A stretch of 64,000 bases of DNA from Desulfamplus sp964425195 (GTDB taxonomy: Bacteria > Desulfobacterota > Desulfobacteria > Desulfobacterales > Desulfobacteraceae), in assembly GCA_964425195.1 (NCBI GenBank), contig CAYRLG010000014.1, positions 36,907-100,906 on the forward strand, in the 5' to 3' direction. Below, piece by piece: positions 7,613-16,791 of this stretch. Position 1 is the first letter of the stretch; each line of letters starts with the position of its first letter. The notes beneath the pieces are model-generated. The model did not search any database. It saw only the letters and a program-made list of their open reading frames with translations, and was not told where the DNA came from. Position numbers and translations under genes: made by a program.

Positions 7613-9530
7613 TCAAAGCGTATTGGCATTCAGCTTGATTAGTAAACCTGTTTAACGGAACAACGTTATTTAATCCGCTAACGCCATTTAATGGTCCAAC
7701 ACTATTTAATGCACCAACACTATGTTGAGGAACTGGTAAAAGATGCTGACTTAAAAGCTCTTCAAGCTGATAGATATTTGTATGGTAAACATGGTCACTA
7801 CGTTTTTTTGCCATACTTTTGAGGGTAGCTAAACATTTACTTATCTCTTCAGTAAGGTAGATACGAGGGCGGTTTGTAGGAATCTCCAACATGACAATAC
7901 TAACTGATAGCAGGTTAAATTGTCTGATTTTCCCGTCTCTATCAGTGGAGACTGTAAAGCCATTGCTAATAGCTTCGCTATCATAAAAACTTTCTACATC
8001 TTTTTTAAATCGTTGAGCTAAGTTAAGCATCTGTTGATAAACATCAGAAAACTTTTCATTGTAAATCCCCATAAAGAAATCATCGCCACCAATATGCCCT
8101 GCAAAACGGGTTGAGCTTATAGCATAGTTCTTTAATATATCCGCAAAATAGAGAATTACCCTATCTCCATTTCTAAAACCATATTTATCGTTATAAGGTT
8201 TAAAGTGGTCAAAATCGAAATAGATTAGGATATAGTTATCATCTCTGTTCTGAAGAGCTTGTGATATATACTCATAAATTCGTGTATTGCCGGGAAGTTT
8301 TGTTAAAGGATTTTGATCTCTTGCAGCAGAAAGGTTTTTCTCATTCAAAATTTTCAATAGAGATGGAGCACTTAAAAATCCGGCATACTTCATATCTTCA
8401 ACAATTATAATTCCCTCGATTGCATTGGAATATTGGGAGTAAATCTCAAGAATCTTCTCAACTGGAATATGGACATCAGCAACAGGAAATTTAGTTACAA
8501 ACCGGCTCAAATCCTTTCCAAATGCAGGATTTCTGAGAAGCTCTCTGCCAAATTGTGAATATGTGTAATCTTTAAAGCTATTTTCTCTGATGATACCTAT
8601 TGGTTCTTGATTTGAGTTTACTACTGGGAAAAAGGTGGAGTTCTTTTTTTCTCTAAACTTCTCACATACAGCAAGGGCATGGCTCTCTTGAGAAACAGGT
8701 TCGATATGCTCCATCTCGGCACTTATAAGCCATTGATCTTTTGATGCTTTTCTTCTGTCACGTCTATTTAAAATATGTATATGCTCATAGTAGAATATAA
8801 GATTTTCAATATCTATTTGAGGTCTCTGTACCAAGTAACCTTGAACCAAATCACATCCAAGTTCACGGCACATAAAATATTCGCTTTCACTCTCCACCCC
8901 TTCAGCAATAACAACAATTCCAAGAAGGTGGGCAATATTGACAATATTTGAGACAAAGAGTCGTTTTTTGGTGTCTTTTTCAATATCTTGAATAAAAAAA
9001 CGGTCGATTTTTATAAATTCTGGCTCTGCATAGTAGAGCATCTGAAAACCTGAAAAACCGACTCCATAGTCATCCATTGCAATATTAAAACCTTGAGAGC
9101 GGTATGTTTTAAGAACTTTTGCCACCTCTCTTGGATTTACAAATTCGTATTTTTCAGATAGTTCAAAGCAGATAGTATCTTTTGGTAAATTATATTGATG
9201 TAAAATTTTTGATGTATTGCCAAACTCATAATCTCCAGATTCTAAAATTCTGCTGTCAAGATTAAAAAAGAGCTTTGCAGATTGATCATTTGCCAGTAGA
9301 GAAAATTTTTGAATAGCTTTTCTGCGAAGAGCCATATCGATGTTATGTAGCATCTTGTCGCAATATGCAGTATTAAAAAAGCTATCAATAGTCTCAAATC
9401 CAGCATCTTTATAATTTCTCAAAAGAGCTTCATACCCATAACAGACACCTGTATGGATATTTACAATCGGCTGAAATGCAAAATCAACTCTTGAGACTCT
9501 ATCTAACCATTTATCATCATTTAATACCAT
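7605..9530 (-). CDS. EAL - CBS pair - GGDEF cyclic-di-GMP signalling protein
   Basis: A 641-residue cytoplasmic protein. The N-terminal EAL phosphodiesterase domain (about 15-240) keeps the motif residues expected for activity: EALLR at 34-38, Asn90, ELSE at 123-126, DDYG at 153-156, Lys174, AEGVE at 209-213 and Gln230. A CBS-like pair (about 285-405), a possible nucleotide-sensing module, links it to a GGDEF domain (about 410-580) with the signature GGDDF near 482. This variant is compatible with cyclase activity. The C-terminus carries a hexapeptide repeat. The order EAL-CBS-GGDEF is known from other bacteria. The gene overlaps the downstream chemoreceptor by 8 bp and is preceded by Pho-box-like repeats. 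Which activity dominates cannot be read from sequence. Confidence 0.92.
   Translation of the reverse strand: MVLNDDKWLDRVSRVDFAFQPIVNIHTGVCYGYEALLRNYKDAGFETIDSFFNTAYCDKMLHNIDMALRRKAIQKFSLLANDQSAKLFFNLDSRILESGDYEFGNTSKILHQYNLPKDTICFELSEKYEFVNPREVAKVLKTYRSQGFNIAMDDYGVGFSGFQMLYYAEPEFIKIDRFFIQDIEKDTKKRLFVSNIVNIAHLLGIVVIAEGVESESEYFMCRELGCDLVQGYLVQRPQIDIENLIFYYEHIHILNRRDRRKASKDQWLISAEMEHIEPVSQESHALAVCEKFREKKNSTFFPVVNSNQEPIGIIRENSFKDYTYSQFGRELLRNPAFGKDLSRFVTKFPVADVHIPVEKILEIYSQYSNAIEGIIIVEDMKYAGFLSAPSLLKILNEKNLSAARDQNPLTKLPGNTRIYEYISQALQNRDDNYILIYFDFDHFKPYNDKYGFRNGDRVILYFADILKNYAISSTRFAGHIGGDDFFMGIYNEKFSDVYQQMLNLAQRFKKDVESFYDSEAISNGFTVSTDRDGKIRQFNLLSVSIVMLEIPTNRPRIYLTEEISKCLATLKSMAKKRSDHVYHTNIYQLEELLSQHLLPVPQHSVGALNSVGPLNGVSGLNNVVPLNRFTNQAECQYALSV
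7661..7731 (-). repeat. 18-bp tandem repeat encoding a hexapeptide repeat in the tail of the EAL-GGDEF protein
   Basis: Four imperfect 18-bp units (CCAACACTATTTAATGCA-like on the plus strand) encode successive hexapeptides HSVGAL, NSVGPL, NGVSGL and NNVVPL just before the C-terminus. The period is exactly six codons, so copy-number change would keep the frame. It may be a flexible tether. Confidence 0.65.
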
Positions 9531-9593
9531 AATAACTCCTATTGTCAGATTGTCAGAGTGAAGAGCGTGAACACTCCAACTTCAATTTGGAGT

Positions 9594-9647
9594 ACTTTAA
9601 AACACTAACATTAAGAAAGTATTAGATTTGTGTTAGATTTTGGTTAA
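9594..9647 (-). promoter_or_regulatory. Candidate Pho box with -10, upstream of the EAL-CBS-GGDEF/chemoreceptor operon
   Basis: On the minus strand TTAACC (9647-9642), CTAACA (9636-9631), CTAATA (9625-9620) and TTAATG (9614-9609) are spaced 11 bp. Exactly nine nucleotides after the last hexamer comes TAAAGT (9599-9594), a weak -10. The two outer units are degenerate, so support is somewhat lower than at the sixA and pstC sites. Confidence 0.5.
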
Positions 9648-9651
9648 AATG

Positions 9652-9693
9652 AAAATGCTCGTAATGAAATAAATTTTTCATTACGAGCATTTT
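9652..9693 (-). terminator. Intrinsic terminator of potABCD
   Basis: An 18-bp perfect stem (AAAATGCTCGTAATGAAA at 9652-9669 and its complement at 9676-9693) with a 6-nt loop. On the minus strand it lies about 50 bp after the potD stop and ends in a T-rich arm. The A and T arms make it potentially bidirectional, but no plus-strand gene ends here. Confidence 0.85.
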
Positions 9694-9741
9694 TAACGTT
9701 ACTATTGAAAGTTAGTGAAAAAAACTAATCTCTTTTTAATC

Positions 9742-10785
9742 TTATTTTGAAGACTTTACCTCATCCCATATCTTTGAATAGAGAGCATTATCTTTACCAA
9801 GATCAACAATTACCTCACACTTTTTTAATACTTCATCAGGCATAAGTATTGCGGGATCGCTTTTTATATTATCGCTTAAATATTGATACGCCTCTTTATT
9901 AGGTGCAAGATAGTGAACATACTCTATATTTTGAGCAGCAACCTTACCATCCAACATAAAATTTATAAACTTATATGCAAGCTCTACGTTTTTTGAGGTC
10001 TTCAAAATTACCATATTATCACTTGCAAAAGTTGTCCCCTCCTTTGGGATTGCATATCCGATATCTCTGTTCTCTTCCATTATCTGAAATATATCTCCGC
10101 TATACCCTTGGGTAAAATAGAACTCTCCTGAGACCAATCCATTTTTGTACTGATCCGCCTCAAATTTAGCGATATTTTGTTTCCAGCCAATTAGCACTTT
10201 TTTTGCATCTTCAAGCTCTTTTGGATTTACTGTATTGATGCTGTAACCTAAATATTTTAATGCTGCTCCTATAGCCTCTCTCATATCATTGAGCATAGTC
10301 ATACGCCCTTTGTATTTAGAGTCAGCAAATATATTCCAAGATGGTTCAAAGTTATCACTAACTTTTGATTTTAGATAACCAATCCCTGTATTGCTAATCA
10401 TGTATGGAACAGAAAACTCATGGTTTTTATCAAGTGAAAACTCCATATATTTTTGATCAAGATTTTTCAAATTAGGTATTTTAGTATGATCAAGTTTTAA
10501 AAGAAGCTCCTCTTTGGACATCACATTAACCATATATCCAGATGGGAAGATAATATCATAACCTGCTGCACCTGCTTTAAGTTTTGCATACATTGTCTCA
10601 TTAGAGTCAAAATAGTCGAGAATAACCTTACAACTATTCTCCTGTTCAAAACGTTTAACAAGCTCTTCATTTATGTAATCAGACCAATTGTAGATATAAA
10701 GCTCATTTTTATCAGAAGAACATCCTGCAAAAAGAGCTGTAAGAGTCAATAGAAGAGTCAATATTACAATCTTAGTACGTTGCAT
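9742..10785 (-). CDS. potD: Polyamine (spermidine/putrescine) ABC transporter substrate-binding lipoprotein
   Basis: A 347-residue PotD/PotF-type binding protein. The signal peptide ends in a lipobox LFAGC with the lipidated Cys at 22, so it is tethered to the membrane. The mature protein starts with ELYIYNWSDYINEEL, the hallmark of the family. It also has the KAGAAGYDIIFPSGYMV segment and the GYSGDIFQIMEE segment near the polyamine site. It delivers polyamine to PotB/PotC. It is the last gene of potABCD, 28 bp after potC, and is followed by a strong terminator. Exact substrate preference, spermidine or putrescine, is not decidable by eye. Confidence 0.93.
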   Translation of the reverse strand: MQRTKIVILTLLLTLTALFAGCSSDKNELYIYNWSDYINEELVKRFEQENSCKVILDYFDSNETMYAKLKAGAAGYDIIFPSGYMVNVMSKEELLLKLDHTKIPNLKNLDQKYMEFSLDKNHEFSVPYMISNTGIGYLKSKVSDNFEPSWNIFADSKYKGRMTMLNDMREAIGAALKYLGYSINTVNPKELEDAKKVLIGWKQNIAKFEADQYKNGLVSGEFYFTQGYSGDIFQIMEENRDIGYAIPKEGTTFASDNMVILKTSKNVELAYKFINFMLDGKVAAQNIEYVHYLAPNKEAYQYLSDNIKSDPAILMPDEVLKKCEVIVDLGKDNALYSKIWDEVKSSK

Positions 10786-10813
10786 TGATTTTACCTCCTT
10801 AACTTTTGCACCA

Positions 10814-11581
10814 CTACCTTTTAGTATTTATACGTTGATAGAAGAGTGCAATCAAAAATGTTATTAAAAGAAATATAGTTGATAGAGCATTAATCACTGG
10901 CGGAGTGCCAAATTTGATCATACTGTAAATTTGTAAAGGCAGGGTTGATGAGCCGGGTCCTGCTGTAAAAAATGTGATTATAAAGTCGTCTAATGAGAGA
11001 GTCAAAGCAAGCATTGCACCAGAGATAAGCCCGGGAGAGAGCAGAGGAAGATAGATTTTCCTCAAAATTATCCACCGAGATGCCCCAAGATCCTGCGCAG
11101 CTTCAACTACACTAAAATCAAAATCTTGAAGTCTTGCAAGCACAGTAACAGCAACATAGCTTACGCAAAATGTTATATGTCCCAATATTACAGTAAATAG
11201 ACTAAGTTGAATTTTCAGAGCAATGAAAAACAACAAAAGACTCATGCCCATTAAAATATCAGGGATAATTAAAGGAAGAGTGATAAGTGTATTATGAACT
11301 TTTTGAAGTCCTGACTTAAATCTAAATAGAGCATATCCTGACAATGTACCCAATACTACAGATACAGATGTAGAGATGAATGCCACTATAATGGTATTTT
11401 TGATGGACTCCCAAATACTTCTGTCACTAAATAGCTTCTCATACCATTTAAGAGAAAAACCTCCCCACACACTTCCAAAACGGGAGGCGTTAAATGAGTT
11501 GAGCACAAGTATAAATATAGGAAGGTAGAAAAATATAAGGACAGCTATTGTAATGATAAGTGTAAATCTACTTTTTTTCAT
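10814..11581 (-). CDS. potC: Polyamine ABC transporter permease PotC
   Basis: A 255-residue inner-membrane permease with about six TM helices. It has the cytoplasmic EAA loop (EAAQDLGASRWIILRKIYLP) that contacts the ATPase, and the LDDFIITFFTAGPGSSTLPL segment characteristic of PotC/PotI. It forms the channel with PotB. The start codon overlaps the potB stop as ATGA, which points to coupled translation. Confidence 0.93.
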   Translation of the reverse strand: MKKSRFTLIITIAVLIFFYLPIFILVLNSFNASRFGSVWGGFSLKWYEKLFSDRSIWESIKNTIIVAFISTSVSVVLGTLSGYALFRFKSGLQKVHNTLITLPLIIPDILMGMSLLLFFIALKIQLSLFTVILGHITFCVSYVAVTVLARLQDFDFSVVEAAQDLGASRWIILRKIYLPLLSPGLISGAMLALTLSLDDFIITFFTAGPGSSTLPLQIYSMIKFGTPPVINALSTIFLLITFLIALFYQRINTKR

Positions 11582-12459
11582 TTTAATATTTTTAACCTTT
11601 TGGCTCTTATAGCTATTGGTTTTAGTCTTGCTTTTTTCATAAATATGCGGATTAAACCCGGAAGGATCACAGCTAAGATAAGCAGAGTTGAGAGTGCACT
11701 TCCCTTTGGCAGATTTCTATCAACAAAAACTCTTTGAGCAATCTTGTTTCCTAACATCTCTCCGTCAGGTCCACCAACCATATCAGGGATAACATAAGAG
11801 CCTAAAGCTGGAATAAATACAACCATTATTGCAGAGATAACCCCTTGACTTATTCCTGGTAAAAAAACTTTCAAAAAAGAGCGTACATAACCACTTCCTA
11901 AATCTCTGGCAGCCTCAATTAATCTAAAATCAAATTTCTCAATAGCAGTATATAGGGGTAAAATTGCAAAAGGAAGGTATGTGTAAACCAAAACAAGAAG
12001 CACAGCACCTTCATTGTATAGAAGAGATGCATTTTCTGAAACTAACCCTAAAGTAAAAAAGAGTTTTTTTACCATACCTTCAGGGTGAAGAATAATCTTC
12101 CACGCATAGACCCTAATCAAAAAATTTGTCCAAAAAGGGATTGCAATTAATAAAAGAAGCAAGTTTTGAACTCTCTCTTCAGCCTTAGCCATGTATAGTG
12201 CAACAGGCATTGCTAAAGAGAGACATATTATTGTAGTTACAAGACTTAATTTTACTGTCCTCCAAAGTATTGAGGTAAAAGATGGGTTCATAATGTCAGA
12301 AAAGCCATTAAGAGACCAACCAATACCAACTCCTCCAGATGGGTCTGAATTCCTAAAACTTATTACAACCACTATTACTGTGGGAATAACAAAAAATAGA
12401 GCTAACCACACTAAAGATGGAATAGATATTTTAATTTCATTTCTGTTCTTAAATTTCAT
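11578..12459 (-). CDS. potB: Polyamine ABC transporter permease PotB
   Basis: A 293-residue inner-membrane permease with six predicted TM helices and the EAA loop EAARDLGSGYVRSFLKVFLP. The IPALGSYVIPDMVGGPDGEM segment is typical of PotB/PotH. It pairs with PotC and takes energy from PotA. It lies 47 bp downstream of potA and overlaps potC by 4 bp. Confidence 0.93.
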   Translation of the reverse strand: MKFKNRNEIKISIPSLVWLALFFVIPTVIVVVISFRNSDPSGGVGIGWSLNGFSDIMNPSFTSILWRTVKLSLVTTIICLSLAMPVALYMAKAEERVQNLLLLLIAIPFWTNFLIRVYAWKIILHPEGMVKKLFFTLGLVSENASLLYNEGAVLLVLVYTYLPFAILPLYTAIEKFDFRLIEAARDLGSGYVRSFLKVFLPGISQGVISAIMVVFIPALGSYVIPDMVGGPDGEMLGNKIAQRVFVDRNLPKGSALSTLLILAVILPGLIRIFMKKARLKPIAIRAKRLKILK

Positions 12460-12506
12460 AGGGTCTTGTGCAATTCCTGTTTTTTTTTAAGTTTCATAAC
12501 TCTCTT

Positions 12507-13706
12507 TTAATTTACCAGTTCATCTTCAAGATTTTCACAATCGCCTATATCTTTAGCAAGAAGGTCTCCATCTTCTGGCATTGTTAGCATCTTTTCATCA
12601 TCAAGATGGTATTTTTCAAGCATAAATCCATCATCTGCATGCCAGCCTAACCAAACTTGATCGTTCCATGTAAAAGGTTTTTCATCAAGTTGAAAATGGT
12701 GGTGCTGTTGCTGTGCGGAGATCATCCACTCTCCAGCCCTTATCCAATATTTTGTATATCCTCCAAGGTAAACAAGATTTTCAACAACCCCTTCTATTAT
12801 ATTTATTTTATGATCTTCAGGGGGAGCTTCTCTGTGCATCATTATCTTTTCTGGTCTTACACTTACATGCACCATATCTCCTACGCCTCTTGAACTGTCG
12901 TTAAAGCATTTAGCGTCTGGCAACCCATCTACTGCAAGCAAACTGTAGTTATCAGGTAAAATCTCAATTACCTTTCCGTCAAAAAAATTTGTATCTCCTA
13001 TAAATGCAGCGGTAAAGCTGCTGATTGGGCTTTCATAAATCTCTACAGGACGTCCTATCTGTTCTATTTTTCCCTCATTCATTACTGCCATACGGTCGCT
13101 AATGCTCATTGCCTCACTCTGGTCATGAGTAACAAAAAGAAAGGTGATACCTACCTCATCATGTATCTGGTCAAGCTCAATAAGCATTCTTTGTCGTAAT
13201 TTAAGATCAAGTGCTGCTAAAGGTTCATCAAGCAGAAGCACCTGAGGTTTATTAACTAAAGCGCGTGCAATTGCAACTCTCTGCTTTTGCCCGCCGCTTA
13301 TTAATGCAGGTTTTTTATCTGCGTGTTCTGTCATCTGTATCAAATCAAGCATTGCATCTACCTCTCGCTTAATTTCAACCCTGCTTTTACCCGCAATTTT
13401 AAGACCAAAAGCTATATTTTCACGCACTGACATGTGAGGAAAAAGTGCGTAGTTTTGAAATACAGTGTTTACCTTTCGCTTATTGGGGGGAAGGTTTGAT
13501 ATATCAACCCCATCAAGAATTATTCTGCCAGCATCAGATGATTCAAATCCAGCACACAATCGCAAAAGTGTTGTTTTACCGCAGCCACTGGGACCAAGAA
13601 GTGAAAAGATTTCACCTTGACTAATTGATATTGTAACATTATCAACTGCCTTATACTGCCCAAACGATTTAGCTATTCCATCAAATACCAAAAAATCTTT
13701 CGCCAA
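12507..13706 (-). CDS. potA: Polyamine ABC transporter ATPase PotA
   Basis: A 399-residue ATPase. Walker A is GPSGCGKTTLL (about 38-48), the signature is ISGGQKQRVAIARAL (first residue Ile where LSGGQ is usual), and Walker B is VLLLDEPLAALD followed by the switch His in FVTHDQSEA. The C-terminal third is a TOBE-type regulatory domain. It carries a His/Gln-rich stretch (QQQHHHFQL) and an acidic tail of about 25 residues beyond the usual length of roughly 370. It is the first gene of potABCD. No Pho-type repeats were found at its own promoter. Confidence 0.93.
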   Translation of the reverse strand: MAKDFLVFDGIAKSFGQYKAVDNVTISISQGEIFSLLGPSGCGKTTLLRLCAGFESSDAGRIILDGVDISNLPPNKRKVNTVFQNYALFPHMSVRENIAFGLKIAGKSRVEIKREVDAMLDLIQMTEHADKKPALISGGQKQRVAIARALVNKPQVLLLDEPLAALDLKLRQRMLIELDQIHDEVGITFLFVTHDQSEAMSISDRMAVMNEGKIEQIGRPVEIYESPISSFTAAFIGDTNFFDGKVIEILPDNYSLLAVDGLPDAKCFNDSSRGVGDMVHVSVRPEKIMMHREAPPEDHKINIIEGVVENLVYLGGYTKYWIRAGEWMISAQQQHHHFQLDEKPFTWNDQVWLGWHADDGFMLEKYHLDDEKMLTMPEDGDLLAKDIGDCENLEDELVN

Positions 13707-13871
13707 CTTACCCCTGCCCTCTTTATCTTTTTAAAATTGAAGAAAATTGATTGAATATAAACCTACTTAAAATTTTGCTCTTTAAGTTTTGCTATCTTTT
13801 AGCAGACAAGATAATGTTCTTCAACTGATTAACCCAACTATCCTACCGTTTTTCTCTATCTTAACTAAATA

Positions 13872-13914
13872 CTAACACTTTTCTAACATTAATCTAACAT
13901 TTGAAGTGTAAAAA
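13872..13914 (+). promoter_or_regulatory. Candidate Pho box with -10, upstream of the sixA-ppk-ppx-phoU operon
   Basis: Three identical hexamers CTAACA start at 13872, 13883 and 13894, exactly 11 bp apart. Nine nucleotides after the last comes TAAAAA (13909-13914), a weak -10. The geometry equals that of PhoB boxes, which are 11-bp direct repeats set about 10 bp before the -10. The start codon of the first gene is 72 bp further on. An alternative -10, TATAAT at 13946-13951, has no phased repeats before it. Confidence 0.65.
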
Positions 13915-13986
13915 TGTTTTCATCACAAAACCTTCTTAACTACCATATAATTTTAGTAAACTTTCTCTTTAAGGAACTTACAAACT

Positions 13987-14730
13987 ATGAAAAACTTGAT
14001 GTTAGTACGACACGCTAAAGCTGAACCACTCCGAGAGTATGAATCTGACTTCTCTCGCCCACTTATTAAAAAAGGGATGAAAGATGCAAAAAAAATGGCA
14101 GAAAAGATAAAAGGAAGGATTTCAGGGAAAGTTCTTTTTATTACAAGTGACGCAAACAGGGCTTTTGAAACTGCCCATATTTTTGCAGGAAAACTGAACT
14201 ACCCAACAGTAAAGATTCTCCTTAAAGATATTGTTTATCATGACCCCACACCAGAGCGTTTTTTAGAGTTGGTACAACAGATTGATGACTCTTACGATAC
14301 TATTATCCTATTTGGACACAATCCATCTTTAAGCACATTTGCCTCATCGCTAATAAAAGATTTTGAATTTGATATTCCTAAATGTGGGGTTGCAGCTTTT
14401 GAGTTTGATAAAAGTTCGTGGAGAGAGATTGAACTACAGGGTGGTATCCTAAAGTTTGCTGAATATCCTGTTAAAAAATCGGAAGAGGTAAGTGCATTTG
14501 AACAGAGTTTAGTAGTAAAAATTTCAGAATCAATCTCTGACGCATTAAAAAATATCAATCCTGACGCTGCAAGTAATGTCCTAAAATCTATTGCTAAACA
14601 CTCTGCAAAGTTAGCCGGCAATTTTACAGGAAATTTGAAAAACAATAAATCTGATAAAAAGTCCTCTTATAAGACAGACAAAACTGACAATAAAGCTGAA
14701 ATGAATATTAATTTGGAAAAAAATGAGTAA
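13987..14730 (+). CDS. SixA-like histidine phosphatase with extended C-terminal tail
   Basis: A 247-residue protein of the histidine phosphatase superfamily. LVRHAKAEP near the N-terminus carries the catalytic RHG-type His, and ILFGHNPSLS (about 101-110) the second His. In E. coli SixA dephosphorylates phosphohistidine of phosphotransfer proteins. Here the catalytic domain ends near residue 160. It is followed by a low-complexity Lys/Asn/Ser/Asp-rich tail of about 85 residues not found in SixA. AAGGAAC precedes the ATG at 13987. It overlaps ppk by 8 bp, so a role in phosphate or polyphosphate metabolism is likely; the substrate here is not known. Confidence 0.85.
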   Translation: MKNLMLVRHAKAEPLREYESDFSRPLIKKGMKDAKKMAEKIKGRISGKVLFITSDANRAFETAHIFAGKLNYPTVKILLKDIVYHDPTPERFLELVQQIDDSYDTIILFGHNPSLSTFASSLIKDFEFDIPKCGVAAFEFDKSSWREIELQGGILKFAEYPVKKSEEVSAFEQSLVVKISESISDALKNINPDAASNVLKSIAKHSAKLAGNFTGNLKNNKSDKKSSYKTDKTDNKAEMNINLEKNE

Positions 14731-16786
14731 CACATTGATTAATAAAGAGATAAGCTGGCTCTCTTTTAATGAAAGAGTTTTGCAGGAAGCTGAAGATAAA
14801 ACTGTTCCTTTAGTTGAAAGGATTCGTTTTCTTGGGATATTCTCTTCAAACTTAGACGAGTTTTTCAGAGTAAGAGTTGCCGTGTTAAAACGTATCTCCA
14901 AATTAGGAAAAAATGCTAAAGATATTATCATGTTTGATCCTATAGTTGTTTTAAAGGAGATTCAAGATACTGTTTTAACTCTTCAAAGACGATTTGAACA
15001 GATATACCAAAATATTTTACAAGAGCTTGCTGTTGAAGATATTTTTATAATAAACGAAACCCAGCTTAACCAGGAGCAGGCTGAATTTGTCAAAAACTAT
15101 TTTCAGAACGAAGTTAGACCAAAACTCTTTCCAATTATGATGGATCAGGCAGAAATTTTTCCTGACCTTAAAGATCACGCTTTATATCTTGCTGTTGTGC
15201 TAAGGCAAAAAAAGGCTTTAAAGCCAACATTTGCCATTGTTGAGGTGCCAACGAACAGCCTGTCTCGTTTTTTGATATTACCTCAAATAGGGAACAGAAA
15301 GTATATTATACTTCTTGATGATGTAATAAGGTTTGGACTGCTTGAGATATTTGGTAATTTTAGCTTTAACAAATTAGATGCCTATGCTGTTAAAGTTACA
15401 AGGGATGCAGAACTTGCTATTGAAAGCGATATTTCAGAAAGCTATATCCGCAAAATTCTCAAAAGCGTAAAACAGAGACGAGAGGGAAATCCAGTTCGAT
15501 TTGTTTATGATAGCCGCTTATCTGGCAAATTTTTACAGATATTTATTAAAAATCTTAATCTTGAGGGAACTGAAAACATAATACCAGGAGGGAGGTATCA
15601 TAACTTTAAGGATTTTATGAGCTTTCCAGACTTTGGTATCAGCCGCCTAAGATACGATAGGCAGCCAAAGCTGCCTCATAAAGATATTGCCCCTAATAAG
15701 AAAATATTTGATTCAATAAAGAGAAAAGAGAGCATAATTTATACTTGCTACCAATCATTTGATTATCTTATAGACCTTTTAAGAGAGGCAGCAATTGAAA
15801 AAGATGTTGTATCAATTAAAATGACCTTTTACCGTGCTGCAAAAAACTCAAGCGTTATGAATGCACTTATCAATGCTGTCAGAAATGGTAAAAAGGTTAC
15901 TGTAATATTGGAGCTTCAAGCCCGCTTTGATGAAGAGGCAAATATCAACTGGGCAGACAGGCTTCAAGAAGAAGGGGTTAAGGTTATTTTTGGCGTTCCC
16001 AGCCTTAAAGTTCATTCCAAACTCTGCTTGATAACATGCAAGAAAGATTTTAAATATGCTGTAATCGGAACTGGCAATTTTAATGAAGATACATCTAAAA
16101 TATACAGCGATCTTTTTTTGTTTACAACAGACAAACGGTTAACCTCTGAAGTTGAGAGTCTTTTTGCCTTTTTTAAAAGAAACTATAACACTCCTGTTTT
16201 CCGTCATCTTATTGTATCTCCATTTCAGACAAGAAAAAAGATTATCAGCTTTATAGGAAATGAGATTAAAAATTGTCAGCAAGGCAAAGAGGCATACATA
16301 ATTTTAAAGTTGAACAATTTAGTTGATGCAGAGATAATTGATAATATCTATCAGGCGAGTAGTGCAGGGGTAAAAATTACTTTAATTGTAAGAAGTATGT
16401 TTTCGCTAAAGGCAGGTGTAGCTGGTTTAAGCCAAAATATTGAGGCATTTAGTATAGTGGATAAGTATCTTGAACATGCTCGTATTTTTGTCTTTGCAAA
16501 TGGAGGAAATCCTAAATACTTTATCTCATCTGCAGATTTGATGACCAGAAACATGGATTCAAGAGTTGAGGTTACCTGTCCTATCTATAACAAAGAGCTT
16601 AAACACGAATTACGTAAATTTTTAGATATTCAATGTTCAGATAATACAAAAGCTCGAATATTAAATGTAAGTGCAAATAACAAGATAAGAGGAGATCTGA
16701 CACAAAAGTGGGCAGATTCAACAGCACATATAAAAGCTCAGGATGCTTTTTATGAGTTCTTAAAAATAAGGCATAGCGAAAAATAG
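14723..16786 (+). CDS. ppk1: Polyphosphate kinase 1
   Basis: A 687-residue enzyme of normal PPK1 length that reversibly polymerises ATP gamma-phosphate into polyphosphate. The N-terminal SWLSFNERVLQEA motif opens the protein. The autophosphorylated His is His431 (KVHSKLCLI) and the second active-site His is His585 (EHARIFVF). The TGNFNE and SADLMTRNMDSRVEV motifs of the two PLD-like catalytic domains are present. It is translated from an ATG inside the end of the sixA-like gene and is followed after 5 bp by the RMD1-family gene. It lies in the operon that also encodes exopolyphosphatase, a CHAD protein and PhoU. Confidence 0.97.
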   Translation: MSNTLINKEISWLSFNERVLQEAEDKTVPLVERIRFLGIFSSNLDEFFRVRVAVLKRISKLGKNAKDIIMFDPIVVLKEIQDTVLTLQRRFEQIYQNILQELAVEDIFIINETQLNQEQAEFVKNYFQNEVRPKLFPIMMDQAEIFPDLKDHALYLAVVLRQKKALKPTFAIVEVPTNSLSRFLILPQIGNRKYIILLDDVIRFGLLEIFGNFSFNKLDAYAVKVTRDAELAIESDISESYIRKILKSVKQRREGNPVRFVYDSRLSGKFLQIFIKNLNLEGTENIIPGGRYHNFKDFMSFPDFGISRLRYDRQPKLPHKDIAPNKKIFDSIKRKESIIYTCYQSFDYLIDLLREAAIEKDVVSIKMTFYRAAKNSSVMNALINAVRNGKKVTVILELQARFDEEANINWADRLQEEGVKVIFGVPSLKVHSKLCLITCKKDFKYAVIGTGNFNEDTSKIYSDLFLFTTDKRLTSEVESLFAFFKRNYNTPVFRHLIVSPFQTRKKIISFIGNEIKNCQQGKEAYIILKLNNLVDAEIIDNIYQASSAGVKITLIVRSMFSLKAGVAGLSQNIEAFSIVDKYLEHARIFVFANGGNPKYFISSADLMTRNMDSRVEVTCPIYNKELKHELRKFLDIQCSDNTKARILNVSANNKIRGDLTQKWADSTAHIKAQDAFYEFLKIRHSEK

Positions 16787-16791
16787 ATGGA

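Noticed and set aside
13707..13860. Possible Pho box in the potA promoter
   Set aside because: TTAA/CTAC words occur but without a constant 11-bp phase; potABCD is not included in the proposed regulon.
13946..13951. TATAAT as the main -10 of the sixA-ppk operon
   Set aside because: It is a good hexamer but has no -35 and no phased repeats at the right distance; the weaker TAAAAA at 13909 fits the geometry shared by the other sites. It could still be a second promoter.
14292..14931. Open frames on the minus strand opposite the sixA-like gene and ppk1
   Set aside because: They lie fully over well-conserved genes on the other strand, have no ribosome sites and resemble no family.
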